Shown here in pieces: positions 47,702-56,073 of a DNA stretch of 64,000 bases. Made by a program: the position numbers and the translations under genes. The stretch covers positions 124,001 to 188,000 of the forward strand of contig NZ_JARGNH010000004.1 of NCBI RefSeq assembly GCF_029213205.1, read 5' to 3'. The first letter of the stretch is position 1; every line of letters begins with the position of its first letter. This stretch comes from Pseudooceanicola sp. (GTDB taxonomy: Bacteria; Pseudomonadota; Alphaproteobacteria; Rhodobacterales; Rhodobacteraceae). The notes under the pieces were generated by a model, which ran no database searches, had not been told where the DNA came from, and was given only the letters and a program-made list of their open reading frames with translations.

Positions 47702-48992
47702 ATTTCTGGACGGGCTGGATGAATCCGAGCTGATGGCGTTGCCGTTCCTGTTCGAATTCTGGGCGATGGATCATCAATTGCCGCCCGAGGGGGACTGGCG
47801 TGCCTGGGTGATTCTGGGCGGGCGCGGTGCCGGCAAGACCAGGGCCGGGGCGGAATGGGTGCGCGCGCAGGTCGAGGGGCCACGAGCCGGTGATCCCGGG
47901 CGCTGTCAGCGGGTGGCGCTGGTGGCCGAGACCATCGAGCAGGCACGCGATGTCATGGTGTTTGGCGACAGCGGCATTATGGCCTGTTCGCCGCCGGACC
48001 GACGCCCGAAATACGAGGTGGTGCGCAAGCGGCTGGTCTGGCCGAACGGTGCCGAGGCACGGCTGTTTTCAGCGCATGACCCGGAAAGCCTGCGCGGGCC
48101 GCAGTTCGATTGCGCCTGGGTCGATGAGCTGGCCAAGTGGCGGCGTGGGCGCGAGGCCTGGGACATGCTGCAATTCGCGCTGCGGCTGGGGGATGATCCC
48201 CAGGTCTGCGTGACCACCACGCCGCGCAATGTGCGGGTGTTGAAGACGTTGCTGGACAGCCCGTCGACGGTCACCACCCATGCCCCGACCGAGGCCAACC
48301 GCGCCAATCTCGCCGACAGTTTTCTGGCCGAGGTCAAGGCGCGCTATGACGGCACCCGTTTGGGGCGACAAGAGCTGGAGGGGCTGCTGCTGGACGATGT
48401 CGAGGGGGCGCTGTGGAGGCTGGAGGCGCTGGAGCGGCAGGCGGTGGATATCGTGCCCGAACTCGACCGGGTGGTGGTCGCCATCGATCCGCCGGTCAGC
48501 GGCCATGCCGGATCGGATGAGTGTGGGATCATTGTTGCCGGAGTGACGATGCGTGGCGATGTGCGTAATTGGCGTTGTTATGTGCTGGAAGATGCCAGCC
48601 TGTCGGCGGCCTCGCCCTCGGCCTGGGCCGAGGCGGCGGTTGATGCGATGCGGCGGCACGGGGCGGAGCGGCTGGTGGCCGAGGTCAATCAGGGCGGCGA
48701 TCTGGTGGAAAGCGTGATCCGCCAGATCGATCCGATGGCGCCGATCCGCAAGGTTCATGCCAGCCGTGGCAAGGCGGCGCGGGCAGAACCGGTGGCGGCG
48801 CTCTACGAACAGGGGCGGGTGCATCATGTGCGCGGCCTCGGGGCGCTGGAGGATCAGCTGTGTGCGATGTCGGTGGGCGGTTATCAGGGCAAGGGGTCGC
48901 CGGACCGGCTGGATGCGCTGGTCTGGGCGTTGCACGAGCTGATGATCGTGCCGGGTGGCAATTGGATGCGACCGCAGGTGCGGGCGCTCTGA
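47583..48992 (+). CDS. GTA g2, terminase large subunit
   Basis: 469 residues. Walker A is ILGGRGAGKTRAG near residue 80, Walker B lies around FDCAWVDELAKWR, and the nuclease domain has VVVAIDPPVSGHAGSDECG near residue 300 with metal-binding Asp residues. It powers DNA packaging and cuts the DNA at about head capacity. The N-terminal 40 residues are encoded within g1. Followed by a 163-bp gap before g3. Confidence 0.95.
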   Translation: MKSDAKTVKAAGSSTSISTGPGLRSGAAWIASADVSLQDEFLDGLDESELMALPFLFEFWAMDHQLPPEGDWRAWVILGGRGAGKTRAGAEWVRAQVEGPRAGDPGRCQRVALVAETIEQARDVMVFGDSGIMACSPPDRRPKYEVVRKRLVWPNGAEARLFSAHDPESLRGPQFDCAWVDELAKWRRGREAWDMLQFALRLGDDPQVCVTTTPRNVRVLKTLLDSPSTVTTHAPTEANRANLADSFLAEVKARYDGTRLGRQELEGLLLDDVEGALWRLEALERQAVDIVPELDRVVVAIDPPVSGHAGSDECGIIVAGVTMRGDVRNWRCYVLEDASLSAASPSAWAEAAVDAMRRHGAERLVAEVNQGGDLVESVIRQIDPMAPIRKVHASRGKAARAEPVAALYEQGRVHHVRGLGALEDQLCAMSVGGYQGKGSPDRLDALVWALHELMIVPGGNWMRPQVRAL

Positions 48993-49155
48993 GCCGCTGG
49001 GCGGAACCAGAGGCCGTGGTCGGGGCACCGTTCGGTGGCTTGAAGGCATTTTAATCAAATCAGCCGATAACCCTTTCACACGGTCATCTGGACCGGGGCG
49101 ACGCGCAGCGATGCGGGGCATCAGCGGTTCGCGGGAAACGGCAAAGGAGGCGTGG

Positions 49156-50334
49156 ATGAGTGTCATCGACTATTTCCGACGCGGCACGATGGCCGTGCCT
49201 GAGGTCAAGGCCAGCGCGAGCGGCAGGGTCGTGGCCTGGCCCAGCTCGGGCCGGGTGGCGTGGAGCCCGCGGGATATCGCGTCTCTGACCCGCAGCGGTT
49301 TTGTCGGCAATCCGGTGGGGTTCCGGGCGGTCAAGATGATCGCCGAAGCCGCCGCCGCCTTGCCGCTGGTGCTGCAGAACGGGCGCAACCGGTTTGACAC
49401 CCATCCGGTGCTCGACCTGGTGCGGGCGCCGAATCCGGCGCAGGGCCGGGCGGAGCTGTTTGAATCGCTCTTTGGTCAGCTGTTGCTCTCAGGAGATGGC
49501 TATCTTGAGGCGGTCGCGGGCGAGGACGGGGTGCCGGTGGAGCTGCATGTGCTGCGCTCGGACCGGATGCGGCTGCTGCCGGGGGCCGATGGTTGGCCGG
49601 TGGCCTATGAATACGCGGTGGGCGGGCGCAAGCACCGCTTTGACGTCAGCGGCGGGCGCAGCCCGATCTGTCATCTGAAATCGTTTCACCCGCAGGATGA
49701 TCATTACGGGCTCAGCCCGATGCAGGCGGCGGCGCAGGCGGTGGATGTGCACAACAGCGCCTCACGCTGGTCGAAATCGCTGCTGGACAACGCGGCGCGG
49801 CCTTCGGGGGCGATCGTCTATCGCGGCGCCGAAGGGCAGGGCGCGATGAGCGCGGATCAATATGACCGGCTGGTGGTCGAGATGGAGAGCCATCACCAGG
49901 GCGCGCGCAATGCCGGGCGGCCGATGCTGCTGGAAGGCGGTTTGGACTGGAAACCAATGGGGTTCAGCCCCAGCGATATGGAATTCCAGAAGACCAAGGA
50001 ATCCGCGGCGCGCGAGATCGCGCTGGCCTTTGGGGTGCCGCCGATGTTGATCGGCATCCCGGGCGAGGCAACCTATGCCAATTACCAGGAGGCCAACCGG
50101 GCGTTTTATCGTCAGACGGTGTTGCCGCTGGCGACGCGGGTGGCGGCCAGCGTCGCCGAATGGCTGTCGGGATTTGCCGGGGAGCCGCTGGAGCTGAAAC
50201 CGGATCTGGATCAGGTGCCGGCCCTGGCCGTCGAGCGGGATGCGCAATGGCGACGGGTGGCCGGGGCCGGGTTCCTTACCGACCGGGAAAAACGACTGCT
50301 GTTGGGATTGCCGGCGGAGCCGGTCGATGAGTGA
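49156..50334 (+). CDS. GTA g3, portal protein (HK97 type)
   Basis: 392 residues from ATG 49156 with AAAGGAGG just upstream. HK97-family portal features: VAWSPRDIASLTRSGFVGNP, the central GVPPMLIGIPGEATYANYQE region, and RAFYRQTVLPLATRVA. Twelve copies form the DNA channel at the capsid vertex. Stop overlaps the g3.5 start. Confidence 0.95.
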   Translation: MSVIDYFRRGTMAVPEVKASASGRVVAWPSSGRVAWSPRDIASLTRSGFVGNPVGFRAVKMIAEAAAALPLVLQNGRNRFDTHPVLDLVRAPNPAQGRAELFESLFGQLLLSGDGYLEAVAGEDGVPVELHVLRSDRMRLLPGADGWPVAYEYAVGGRKHRFDVSGGRSPICHLKSFHPQDDHYGLSPMQAAAQAVDVHNSASRWSKSLLDNAARPSGAIVYRGAEGQGAMSADQYDRLVVEMESHHQGARNAGRPMLLEGGLDWKPMGFSPSDMEFQKTKESAAREIALAFGVPPMLIGIPGEATYANYQEANRAFYRQTVLPLATRVAASVAEWLSGFAGEPLELKPDLDQVPALAVERDAQWRRVAGAGFLTDREKRLLLGLPAEPVDE

Positions 50335-50566
50335 GGAGCGCCCGGCAGGTGATTGGAATTTGGCACCTTTCGAATGCGCACCGGGTCTGCGTTTGCAGGC
50401 GCATGAACATCTGATGCGGGTGCAGATCGACGGGCTGAGGCAACGACAGAACCGGCTGGAGATGATGATCGAGCGATTGGAGCGGCGGCTGTGGGTCACT
50501 GTTTACGGTGTCGTCGGGGTGATCTTGGCGCAGGCGTTTCAGTCGGTGGCGGGACAATTGCCCTGA
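50327..50566 (+). CDS. GTA g3.5, small membrane-helix protein
   Basis: 79 residues, starting within the end of g3 (8-base overlap). A helical stretch (LRQRQNRLEMMIERLERRL) is followed by one hydrophobic segment (WVTVYGVVGVILAQAF). Position matches R. capsulatus orfg3.5, whose role is not well defined. A pair of AT-rich hairpins follows before g4. Confidence 0.8.
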   Translation: MSEERPAGDWNLAPFECAPGLRLQAHEHLMRVQIDGLRQRQNRLEMMIERLERRLWVTVYGVVGVILAQAFQSVAGQLP

Positions 50567-50572
50567 GGGGCG

Positions 50573-50619
50573 AAAAGTTTTGCCAAAACTTTTGTGCAGA
50601 TTTTCCGTCGAAAAATCTG
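50573..50619 (+). promoter_or_regulatory. tandem AT-rich hairpins between g3.5 and g4
   Basis: Hairpin A: AAAAGTTTT (50573-50581) and AAAACTTTT (50585-50593) with a 3-base loop. Hairpin B: CAGATTTT (50597-50604) and AAAATCTG (50612-50619). Both are perfect and occupy most of the 73-bp gap. Their AT-richness contrasts with the surroundings. Confidence 0.7.
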
Positions 50620-50639
50620 GCGCGAGCGGAGGGGTGAGC

Positions 50640-51194
50640 ATGGAAATGACGACCGGGTTGGAACGCAAATACGCGGCTTTGGGCGCAGAGATCAGTGTTG
50701 TCGATGGCCAGGTGATCGAGGGCTATGCCTCGCTGTTCGGGACGGCGGATCAGGGCGGTGATGTGGTGCAGGCCGGGGCCTATGCGGCCTCGCTTGCTTC
50801 GATTGCCGCGCAGGGGCGACGGATCAAGATGCTGTGGCAGCATGATCCGGCCCAGCCGATCGGGATCTGGGACGAGGTGCGAGAGGATGCCCGCGGACTT
50901 TTTGTGAAGGGTCGAATTCTCGACACGGTGGCGCGTGGTCGTGAGGCGATTGCGCTGCTCGGTGCCGGGGCGTTGGACGGGCTGTCGATCGGCTATCGCA
51001 CCCGGCGGGCGCAGAAGGATGACGGGGGCCGACGGCTCCTGACCGAACTGGAGCTTTGGGAGGTGTCGTTGGTGACCTTTCCGATGCTGCCCAGTGCTCG
51101 GGTCGCGGCAAAGGGCGAGGATCCCGGTGCCGAGATCTGGCGTGAAATGGCGGCGGGCCTGCGGGCGCTGCGGCTTGACCGGCGGGGCGACTAG
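50640..51194 (+). CDS. GTA g4, prohead protease (HK97 type)
   Basis: 184 residues from ATG 50640; an in-frame GTG six bases upstream is equally placed relative to GCGGAGGGG. The U35 peptidase fold is visible: VIEGYASLFGTADQGGDVV, MLWQHDPAQPIG (catalytic His near 67), and LDGLSIGYRT with the catalytic Ser. It removes the N-terminal scaffold of the capsid protein during maturation. Confidence 0.93.
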   Translation: MEMTTGLERKYAALGAEISVVDGQVIEGYASLFGTADQGGDVVQAGAYAASLASIAAQGRRIKMLWQHDPAQPIGIWDEVREDARGLFVKGRILDTVARGREAIALLGAGALDGLSIGYRTRRAQKDDGGRRLLTELELWEVSLVTFPMLPSARVAAKGEDPGAEIWREMAAGLRALRLDRRGD

Positions 51195-51224
51195 GCCCGC
51201 CACCCAGCTAGCAAGGGGCGAACA

Positions 51225-52412
51225 ATGACATCAACCGAGAGCGCGTCTCGGGCCGGGGAAGGTGTGTCCCCGATGCCAGGCGCAAAGGCCGCGGTGGCCG
51301 AGTTTATCCGGGAGTTCAAGGGCTTCCGAGACGATATTCAGGAACGACTTCAACAACAGGACGACCGCATGACCATGCTTGACCGAAAATCCCATCGGGC
51401 CATGCGCCCGTTGCTCGCCACCGCCGCCGAGGCCGAGGCGCCGCATCAAAAGGCCTTTGCCGGCTATCTGCGTTCGGGCGACGACGACGCGCTGCGCGGG
51501 CTTGAGTTGGAAGGCAAGGCGATGAGTACCTCCGTGGCTGGCGACGGCGGCTACCTGGTCGATCCGCAGACCTCGGACGCGATCCAATCGGTGCTGTCGA
51601 GCGCCGCCTCGATCCGCCAGATCGCCAATGTGGTGACGGTCGAGGCCACCTCTTATGACGTGCTGATCGACCACACCGATGTCGGTTCGGGCTGGTCGGG
51701 CGAGACCAGCGTTTCCGAGACCGGCACCCCGTCGATTGACCGCATTTCGATTCCGCTGTTCGAATTGTCGGCCCTGCCGAAAGTCAGCCAGCGGCTGTTG
51801 GATGACAGTGCCTTTGACATTGAAAACTGGCTGGCCGGGCGCATTGCCGACAAGTTCCTGCGGGCCGAAGCCTCTGCGTTTGTCAGTGGCAATGGGTCGG
51901 ACAAGCCGACCGGGTTCCTGAACCACACCAAGGTGGCGAATGGCAGTTGGGTCTGGGACAGCGTGGGATATATCGCGACCGGCACCGATGGCGATTTCGA
52001 TGCAACCGATCCCGGCGATGCGATTGTCGATCTGGTCTATACTCTCGGCGCCCGTTACCGGGCCAATGGCACCTTCGTGATGAATTCCAAGACGGCGGGC
52101 GCGGTGCGCAAGCTGAAGGACAATGACGGCCGGTTCATCTGGGCCGATGGGTTGGCGGCGGGCGAACCGGCACGGCTGATGGGCTATCCGGTGCTGATCG
52201 CCGAGGACATGCCGGACATCGCCAGCGACAGCCATGCCATCGCCTTTGGTGATTTCCGCGCCGGTTACACCATTGCCGAACGTCCCGACCTGCGGGTGCT
52301 GCGGGATCCGTTCAGCGCCAAGCCGCATGTGCTGTTCTACGCGACCAAGCGTGTCGGCGGTGACGTCAGCGATTTTGCCGCGATCAAGCTGTTGAAATTC
52401 GGCGTTTCCTGA
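51225..52412 (+). CDS. GTA g5, major capsid protein (HK97 fold)
   Basis: 395 residues. The first 100 form a charged helical scaffold (FKGFRDDIQERLQQQDDRM); the mature shell domain starts around MSTSVAGDGGYLVDPQTSDA, where g4-mediated cleavage is expected. Later HK97 blocks: VSGNGSDKPTGFLN, GTFVMNSKTAGAVRKLKD, VLIAEDMPDIASDSHAIAFG and ERPDLRVLRDPFSAKPHV. It is the most abundant GTA protein. A strong hairpin follows the stop. Confidence 0.96.
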   Translation: MTSTESASRAGEGVSPMPGAKAAVAEFIREFKGFRDDIQERLQQQDDRMTMLDRKSHRAMRPLLATAAEAEAPHQKAFAGYLRSGDDDALRGLELEGKAMSTSVAGDGGYLVDPQTSDAIQSVLSSAASIRQIANVVTVEATSYDVLIDHTDVGSGWSGETSVSETGTPSIDRISIPLFELSALPKVSQRLLDDSAFDIENWLAGRIADKFLRAEASAFVSGNGSDKPTGFLNHTKVANGSWVWDSVGYIATGTDGDFDATDPGDAIVDLVYTLGARYRANGTFVMNSKTAGAVRKLKDNDGRFIWADGLAAGEPARLMGYPVLIAEDMPDIASDSHAIAFGDFRAGYTIAERPDLRVLRDPFSAKPHVLFYATKRVGGDVSDFAAIKLLKFGVS

Positions 52413-52422
52413 TCGGGGAACA

Positions 52423-52451
52423 GAGTGGGCCGCACATAGTGTGGCCCGCTC
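52423..52451 (+). promoter_or_regulatory. strong hairpin after the capsid gene
   Basis: A 13-bp stem (GAGTGGGCCGCAC with GTGTGGCCCGCTC, two G-U pairs) and a 3-base loop, ten bases past the g5 stop and 31 before g6. It has no U-run, so it more likely protects the capsid mRNA 3' end or reduces read-through than terminates fully. Confidence 0.7.
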
Positions 52452-52481
52452 CGACGGGCGCGGCACAAGTGAGGGTTCGGG

Positions 52482-53072
52482 ATGTTGAACGAAGTGAATG
52501 AAGTGCCGCTCGCCGCTTTGCCGGTGGCGGCGTTCAAAAGCCATCTGCGGTTGGGCACCGGCTTTGCCACCGATGTGGTGCAGGACGAGGTGCTGGAGGG
52601 GTTTCTGCGCGCGGCCTTGGCTGCGGTCGAGGCGCGCACCGGCAAGGCCCTGATCGCGCGGAATTTCACCTGGCGGGTGGGCGGCTGGCGATCGGCGGTG
52701 CGGCATGTGCTGCCGGTGGCGCCGGTGGCGGCGATTGCCGAGATGCGGCGGGTGGACGCCGATCAGAGCGAAACCGTGATCGACCCGGGCCTCTATCGTC
52801 TGGTGCCCGATCTGCATGCGCCACGGATTGAACCGGTGGGGGCGCTGTTGCCGAGCATTCCGGATGGCGGTGCGATGGTGTTCAGTTTTGCCGCCGGGTT
52901 TGGACCGGATTGGACGGATCTGCCCGCCGATCTGCGGCAGGCGGTGATGCTGTTGGCGACGCATTATTACGAGTTCCGCAGCGAAACCACCCTGGCTGAA
53001 GGCTGTATGCCGTTCGGGGTGACCGCGCTGCTGGCGCGCTATCGCAATATCCGGGTGGGGGCAGGCCAATGA
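52482..53072 (+). CDS. GTA g6, head-tail adaptor
   Basis: 196 residues with the gp6-like connector fold: LPVAAFKSHLRLG then DEVLEGFLRAALAAVEARTG at the N-terminus and LRQAVMLLATHYYEFRSETT near the C-terminus. It sits below the portal and joins it to the stopper. Four-base overlap with g7 (ATGA). Confidence 0.9.
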   Translation: MLNEVNEVPLAALPVAAFKSHLRLGTGFATDVVQDEVLEGFLRAALAAVEARTGKALIARNFTWRVGGWRSAVRHVLPVAPVAAIAEMRRVDADQSETVIDPGLYRLVPDLHAPRIEPVGALLPSIPDGGAMVFSFAAGFGPDWTDLPADLRQAVMLLATHYYEFRSETTLAEGCMPFGVTALLARYRNIRVGAGQ

Positions 53073-53404
53073 TGCCGCGGCTGAACCGGGAGTTGGTGCT
53101 GGAGGCACCGGTGCGGGTGTCGGACGGGGCCGGAGGCTTTGTCGAAAGCTGGGGGGAACTGGGTCGGCTCTGGGCCGAGGTCAGCCCGCGCACCGGGCGC
53201 GAACGCGATGGTGCCGGTTTGGTTCTGGCCCGGGTCAGCTATCGCATTGTGGTTCGCGCCGCGCCAATGGGCGCGACGGCGCGGCCGCGCCCGGATCAGC
53301 GGTTTCGCGACGGCGCCCGGGTGTTTCGGATCGAGGCGGTGGCCGAACGCGATCCCGATGGCCGCTTTCTGACCTGTTTCGCCAATGAGGAGACACTTGC
53401 ATGA
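53069..53404 (+). CDS. GTA g7, head-closure (stopper) protein
   Basis: 111 residues; the SPP1 gp16-like small beta-barrel family (LNRELVLEAPVRVSDGAGGF, SPRTGRERD, FRDGARVFRIEAVAERDP). It closes the head after packaging. It starts inside g6 and overlaps g8 by four bases. Confidence 0.9.
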   Translation: MMPRLNRELVLEAPVRVSDGAGGFVESWGELGRLWAEVSPRTGRERDGAGLVLARVSYRIVVRAAPMGATARPRPDQRFRDGARVFRIEAVAERDPDGRFLTCFANEETLA

Positions 53405-53811
53405 GCTATGCGGTTTCCCCGGCACTGCAAAAGGCGGTGTTTCAGGCGCTGTCGGGAGACAGCGGTTTGACGGCGCTGGTGGGCAGCGCGATTTTTGACG
53501 CCCCGCCCGAGGGCGCGGTCCCGGCGACCTATGTGACCCTCGGCCCGGAATTGGTGCGCGACCGGTCGGATCAGAGTGGGCGTGGCGCTCAGCATGATTT
53601 CACCGTGTCGGTGGTGACCGCGGCGGATGGCTTTCAGGCCGCCAAATCGGTGGCCGGGGCGGTGTCGGATGCGATCGGTGCCGGGCTGCCGACGCTGGAC
53701 CGGGGGCGGATCGTCGCGCTGAGCTTTCTCAAGGCACGGGCGCGACGTGATGACAGTGGCCAGCTGCGGCGCATCGACATGACCTTTCGCGCCCGGGTGG
53801 ACGACGAGTGA
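53401..53811 (+). CDS. GTA g8, tail terminator (DUF3168)
   Basis: 136 residues, DUF3168: ALQKAVFQALSGDSGLTALV, VTLGPELVRDRSDQSGRG, FTVSVVTAADGFQAAKSVAG and a C-terminal IDMTFRARVDDE strand. It caps the tail tube and joins it to the head. Four-base overlap with g7. Confidence 0.92.
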   Translation: MSYAVSPALQKAVFQALSGDSGLTALVGSAIFDAPPEGAVPATYVTLGPELVRDRSDQSGRGAQHDFTVSVVTAADGFQAAKSVAGAVSDAIGAGLPTLDRGRIVALSFLKARARRDDSGQLRRIDMTFRARVDDE

Positions 53812-53836
53812 ACCCTAACTTGAACGGAGAAACGAG

Positions 53837-54250
53837 ATGGCGGCCCAGAACGGCAAGGATCTGTTGATCAAGGTGGATATGACCGATGCCGGTCAGTTCG
53901 AGACCCTGGCGGGGCTGCGTGCCTCGCGGATATCTTTCAACGCCGAAAGCGTCGATGTCACCAGCCTGGAAAGTCAGGGCGGCTGGCGCGAATTGCTGTC
54001 TGGAGCCGGGGTGCGGTCGGCGGCAATCAGCGGCGCCGGTGTGTTTAAGGACGCGGGCAGCGACGAACGGGCACGCCAGATCTTTTTTGACGGCGAAACC
54101 CCTGATTTTCAAGTGATCATCCCTGATTTCGGCGTGGTCGAGGGGCCGTTCCAGGTGACAGCGGTCGAATATGCGGGGGTGCATGACGGTGAGGCGACCT
54201 ATGAGCTGGCACTGGCCTCAGCTGGGGCGCTGACATTCACGGCGCTCTGA
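53837..54250 (+). CDS. GTA g9, major tail tube protein
   Basis: 137 residues. Typical tail-tube sequence: NGKDLLIKVDMTDAGQFETL, RISFNAESVDVTSLESQGGW and LSGAGVRSAAISGAGVFKDA. It polymerises into the tail. The preceding 25 bases hold the ACGGAG ribosome site. The stop shares a base with the g10 ATG. Confidence 0.94.
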   Translation: MAAQNGKDLLIKVDMTDAGQFETLAGLRASRISFNAESVDVTSLESQGGWRELLSGAGVRSAAISGAGVFKDAGSDERARQIFFDGETPDFQVIIPDFGVVEGPFQVTAVEYAGVHDGEATYELALASAGALTFTAL

Positions 54251-54573
54251 TGGCGAACCCCTGGGCAGGCGAGGTGGCGTTGGTCATCGATGGTGAGCGG
54301 CGGGTGTTGAAACTGACGCTGGGCGCCCTGGCCGAGCTTGAGGTGGCGCTGGCTGCGGACTCGCTGGTGGCGCTGGTGCAGCGGTTTGAGGCTGGCGGAT
54401 TTTCCAGCCGCGATGTGATGGCGCTGATCCTGGCCGGGCTGCGCGGCGGTGGCTGGCAGGGTGAGGACGGGGTGCTGATGAATGCCGAGATCGAGGGCGG
54501 GCCGATGGCGGCGGCGCGGGCGGCGGCGGAATTGTTGGCGCGGGCCTTTGTGGTGCCGGGTGAGACCGGATGA
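54250..54573 (+). CDS. GTA g10, tail assembly chaperone-like protein
   Basis: 107 residues: WAGEVALVIDGERRVLKLTL, then LAELEVALAADSLVALVQRF and MALILAGLRGGGW, the GTA/phage TAC family pattern (DUF3356-like). It is required for tail assembly around the tape measure. One-base overlap with g9 and four-base overlap with g10.1; no frameshift signal is obvious. Confidence 0.9.
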   Translation: MANPWAGEVALVIDGERRVLKLTLGALAELEVALAADSLVALVQRFEAGGFSSRDVMALILAGLRGGGWQGEDGVLMNAEIEGGPMAAARAAAELLARAFVVPGETG

Positions 54574-54779
54574 GCGGCTTTGACTGGCCGCTGTTGATGG
54601 CGGCGGGGCTGCGCGGGTTGCGGTTGCAGCCCGAGGCGTTCTGGCGGCTGACCCCGGCGGAATTGCGGCTGTTGCTGGGTGAGGCGGCGCAGGCCGGATC
54701 GCTGCGTCGCGCCGGGCTTGAGGCGTTGCTGGCGGCTTATCCAGACGTGCAGGCGGAGAAGGAACCGGAAGATGGATGA
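54570..54779 (+). CDS. GTA g10.1, second tail assembly chaperone
   Basis: 69 residues with the phage TAC sequence FDWPLLMAAGLRGLRLQPEA and FWRLTPAELRLLLGEAAQ. In lambda-like phages the second chaperone is made by frameshifting from the first; here it is a separate short gene overlapping g10 by four bases and g11 by eight. Confidence 0.9.
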   Translation: MSGFDWPLLMAAGLRGLRLQPEAFWRLTPAELRLLLGEAAQAGSLRRAGLEALLAAYPDVQAEKEPEDG

Positions 54780-55431
54780 GATCGATAACCTGGGTGATCT
54801 GGAAACCCAAGCCGAGGCATTGAACGCGGCGCTGGGCGGGGCTGCGGATATGGCGGCGGCGTTTGACGGCGAATTGCGCCGGATGCGCGCGGCGATGAGC
54901 GAGACCGGCAAAGATGTCGCGACGCTGGAGCGGGGGTTGAGCCAGGGTTTGCGACGGGCCTTTGACGGGGTGGTGTTCGACGGGATGAAGCTTTCGGACG
55001 CGCTGCGGAGCGTCGCCAACAGCATGGTCAACACCGCCTATTCGGCGGCGGTCAAACCGGTGACAGATCAGTTCGGCGGGCTGATTGCCCAAGGGGTTGG
55101 CAGCCTGGTGCAGGGGCTGTTGCCGTTTCAGAACGGGGCGCCTTTCAGCCAGGGCCGGGTGATGCCCTTTGCCCAGGGTGGCGTGGTCAGCGGGCCGGTG
55201 GCGTTTCCGATGAGAGGCGGCAGCGGTTTGATGGGCGAGGCCGGGCCAGAGGCGATCATGCCGCTGTCGCGCGGCAGCGACGGGCGGCTCGGGGTGCGTT
55301 CCGAGGGCGGGCGTTCGGTCAATGTCGTGATGAATATCCAGACCCCGGACGCCGAGGGTTTCCGCCGTTCGCAGAGCCAGATCGCCGCCCAGATGGGGCG
55401 GGCTCTGAGCCGTGGCCAACGCAACCGTTAG
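54772..55431 (+). CDS. GTA g11, tail tape measure protein
   Basis: 219 residues from ATG 54772, inside the end of g10.1. Short for a tape measure, in keeping with the short GTA tail. A helical N-terminus (LGDLETQAEALNAALGGAAD) precedes a hydrophobic segment (FGGLIAQGVGSLVQGLLPFQ) and a glycine-rich C-terminus with AQGGVVSGPVAFPMRGG and GLMGEAGPEAIMPLSR, which are tape-measure hallmarks. Confidence 0.92.
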   Translation: MDEIDNLGDLETQAEALNAALGGAADMAAAFDGELRRMRAAMSETGKDVATLERGLSQGLRRAFDGVVFDGMKLSDALRSVANSMVNTAYSAAVKPVTDQFGGLIAQGVGSLVQGLLPFQNGAPFSQGRVMPFAQGGVVSGPVAFPMRGGSGLMGEAGPEAIMPLSRGSDGRLGVRSEGGRSVNVVMNIQTPDAEGFRRSQSQIAAQMGRALSRGQRNR

Positions 55432-55440
55432 GAGGCTGTG

Positions 55441-56073
55441 ATGAATTTCCATGACGTACGGTTTCCCGCGAATCTGAGCTTTGGCTCGGTCGGCGGGCCG
55501 GAGCGGCGCACCGATATCGTGACGCTGGCCAATGGCTTTGAAGAGCGCAACACTCCCTGGGCCCATGCCCGGCGGCGCTATGACGCCGGGGTGGCGATGC
55601 GTTCGCTCGACGACGTCGAGGCACTGATTGCGTTTTTCGAGGCGCGGCAGGGGCAGATGTTCGGGTTTCGCTGGAAGGATTGGGCGGATTTCAAATCCTG
55701 TCGCGCCAATGGCGCGGTGGCGTTCGATGACCAGGTGATTGCCCAAGCCGATGGCGCCACGCAGGTATTCCAGCTGGCCAAACGCTATCGTTCGGGCGAG
55801 CAGAGCTATCTGCGGCCGCTGAAGAAACCGGTGCTGGGGTCGGTGCGTGTCGGCGTGGCGGGGGATGAGCTGCAGGAGGGGGTGCATTACCAGGTGGATG
55901 TCAACACCGGGCTGTTGACCCTGACCGAGGTGCCTGCCGCAGGGGATGAGATCACTGCTGGGTTCGAATTCGACGTGCCGGTGCGGTTTGATACCGACCG
56001 TATCCAGGTCTCGGTTGCCTCGTTCCGGGCCGGGGATGTGCCCAGCGTGCCGGTGGTCGAGGTGCGGGTATGA
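55441..56073 (+). CDS. GTA g12, distal tail protein (DUF2460)
   Basis: 210 residues from ATG 55441 with TAGGAGG upstream. DUF2460/TIGR02217 sequence: FHDVRFPANLSFGSVGGPER, WAHARRRYDAGVAMRSLDDV and EARQGQMFGFRWKDWADFKS. It forms the ring between the tail tube and the hub. Overlaps g13 by four bases. Confidence 0.93.
   Translation: MNFHDVRFPANLSFGSVGGPERRTDIVTLANGFEERNTPWAHARRRYDAGVAMRSLDDVEALIAFFEARQGQMFGFRWKDWADFKSCRANGAVAFDDQVIAQADGATQVFQLAKRYRSGEQSYLRPLKKPVLGSVRVGVAGDELQEGVHYQVDVNTGLLTLTEVPAAGDEITAGFEFDVPVRFDTDRIQVSVASFRAGDVPSVPVVEVRV

Noticed and set aside
51231-53108. 625-codon open frame on the minus strand across the GTA capsid and connector genes
   Set aside because: It is opposite to well-conserved capsid and adaptor genes; the translation is rich in His, Arg, Gln and Pro in the pattern expected from antisense of GC-rich codons.
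54250-54779. Programmed frameshift between g10 and g10.1 as in lambda G/GT
   Set aside because: g10.1 has its own ATG overlapping the g10 stop by four bases, and no slippery heptamer is evident at the junction.
54199-55887. 562-codon minus-strand frame opposite GTA g10-g12
   Set aside because: Antisense of well-supported GTA tail genes, no domain.
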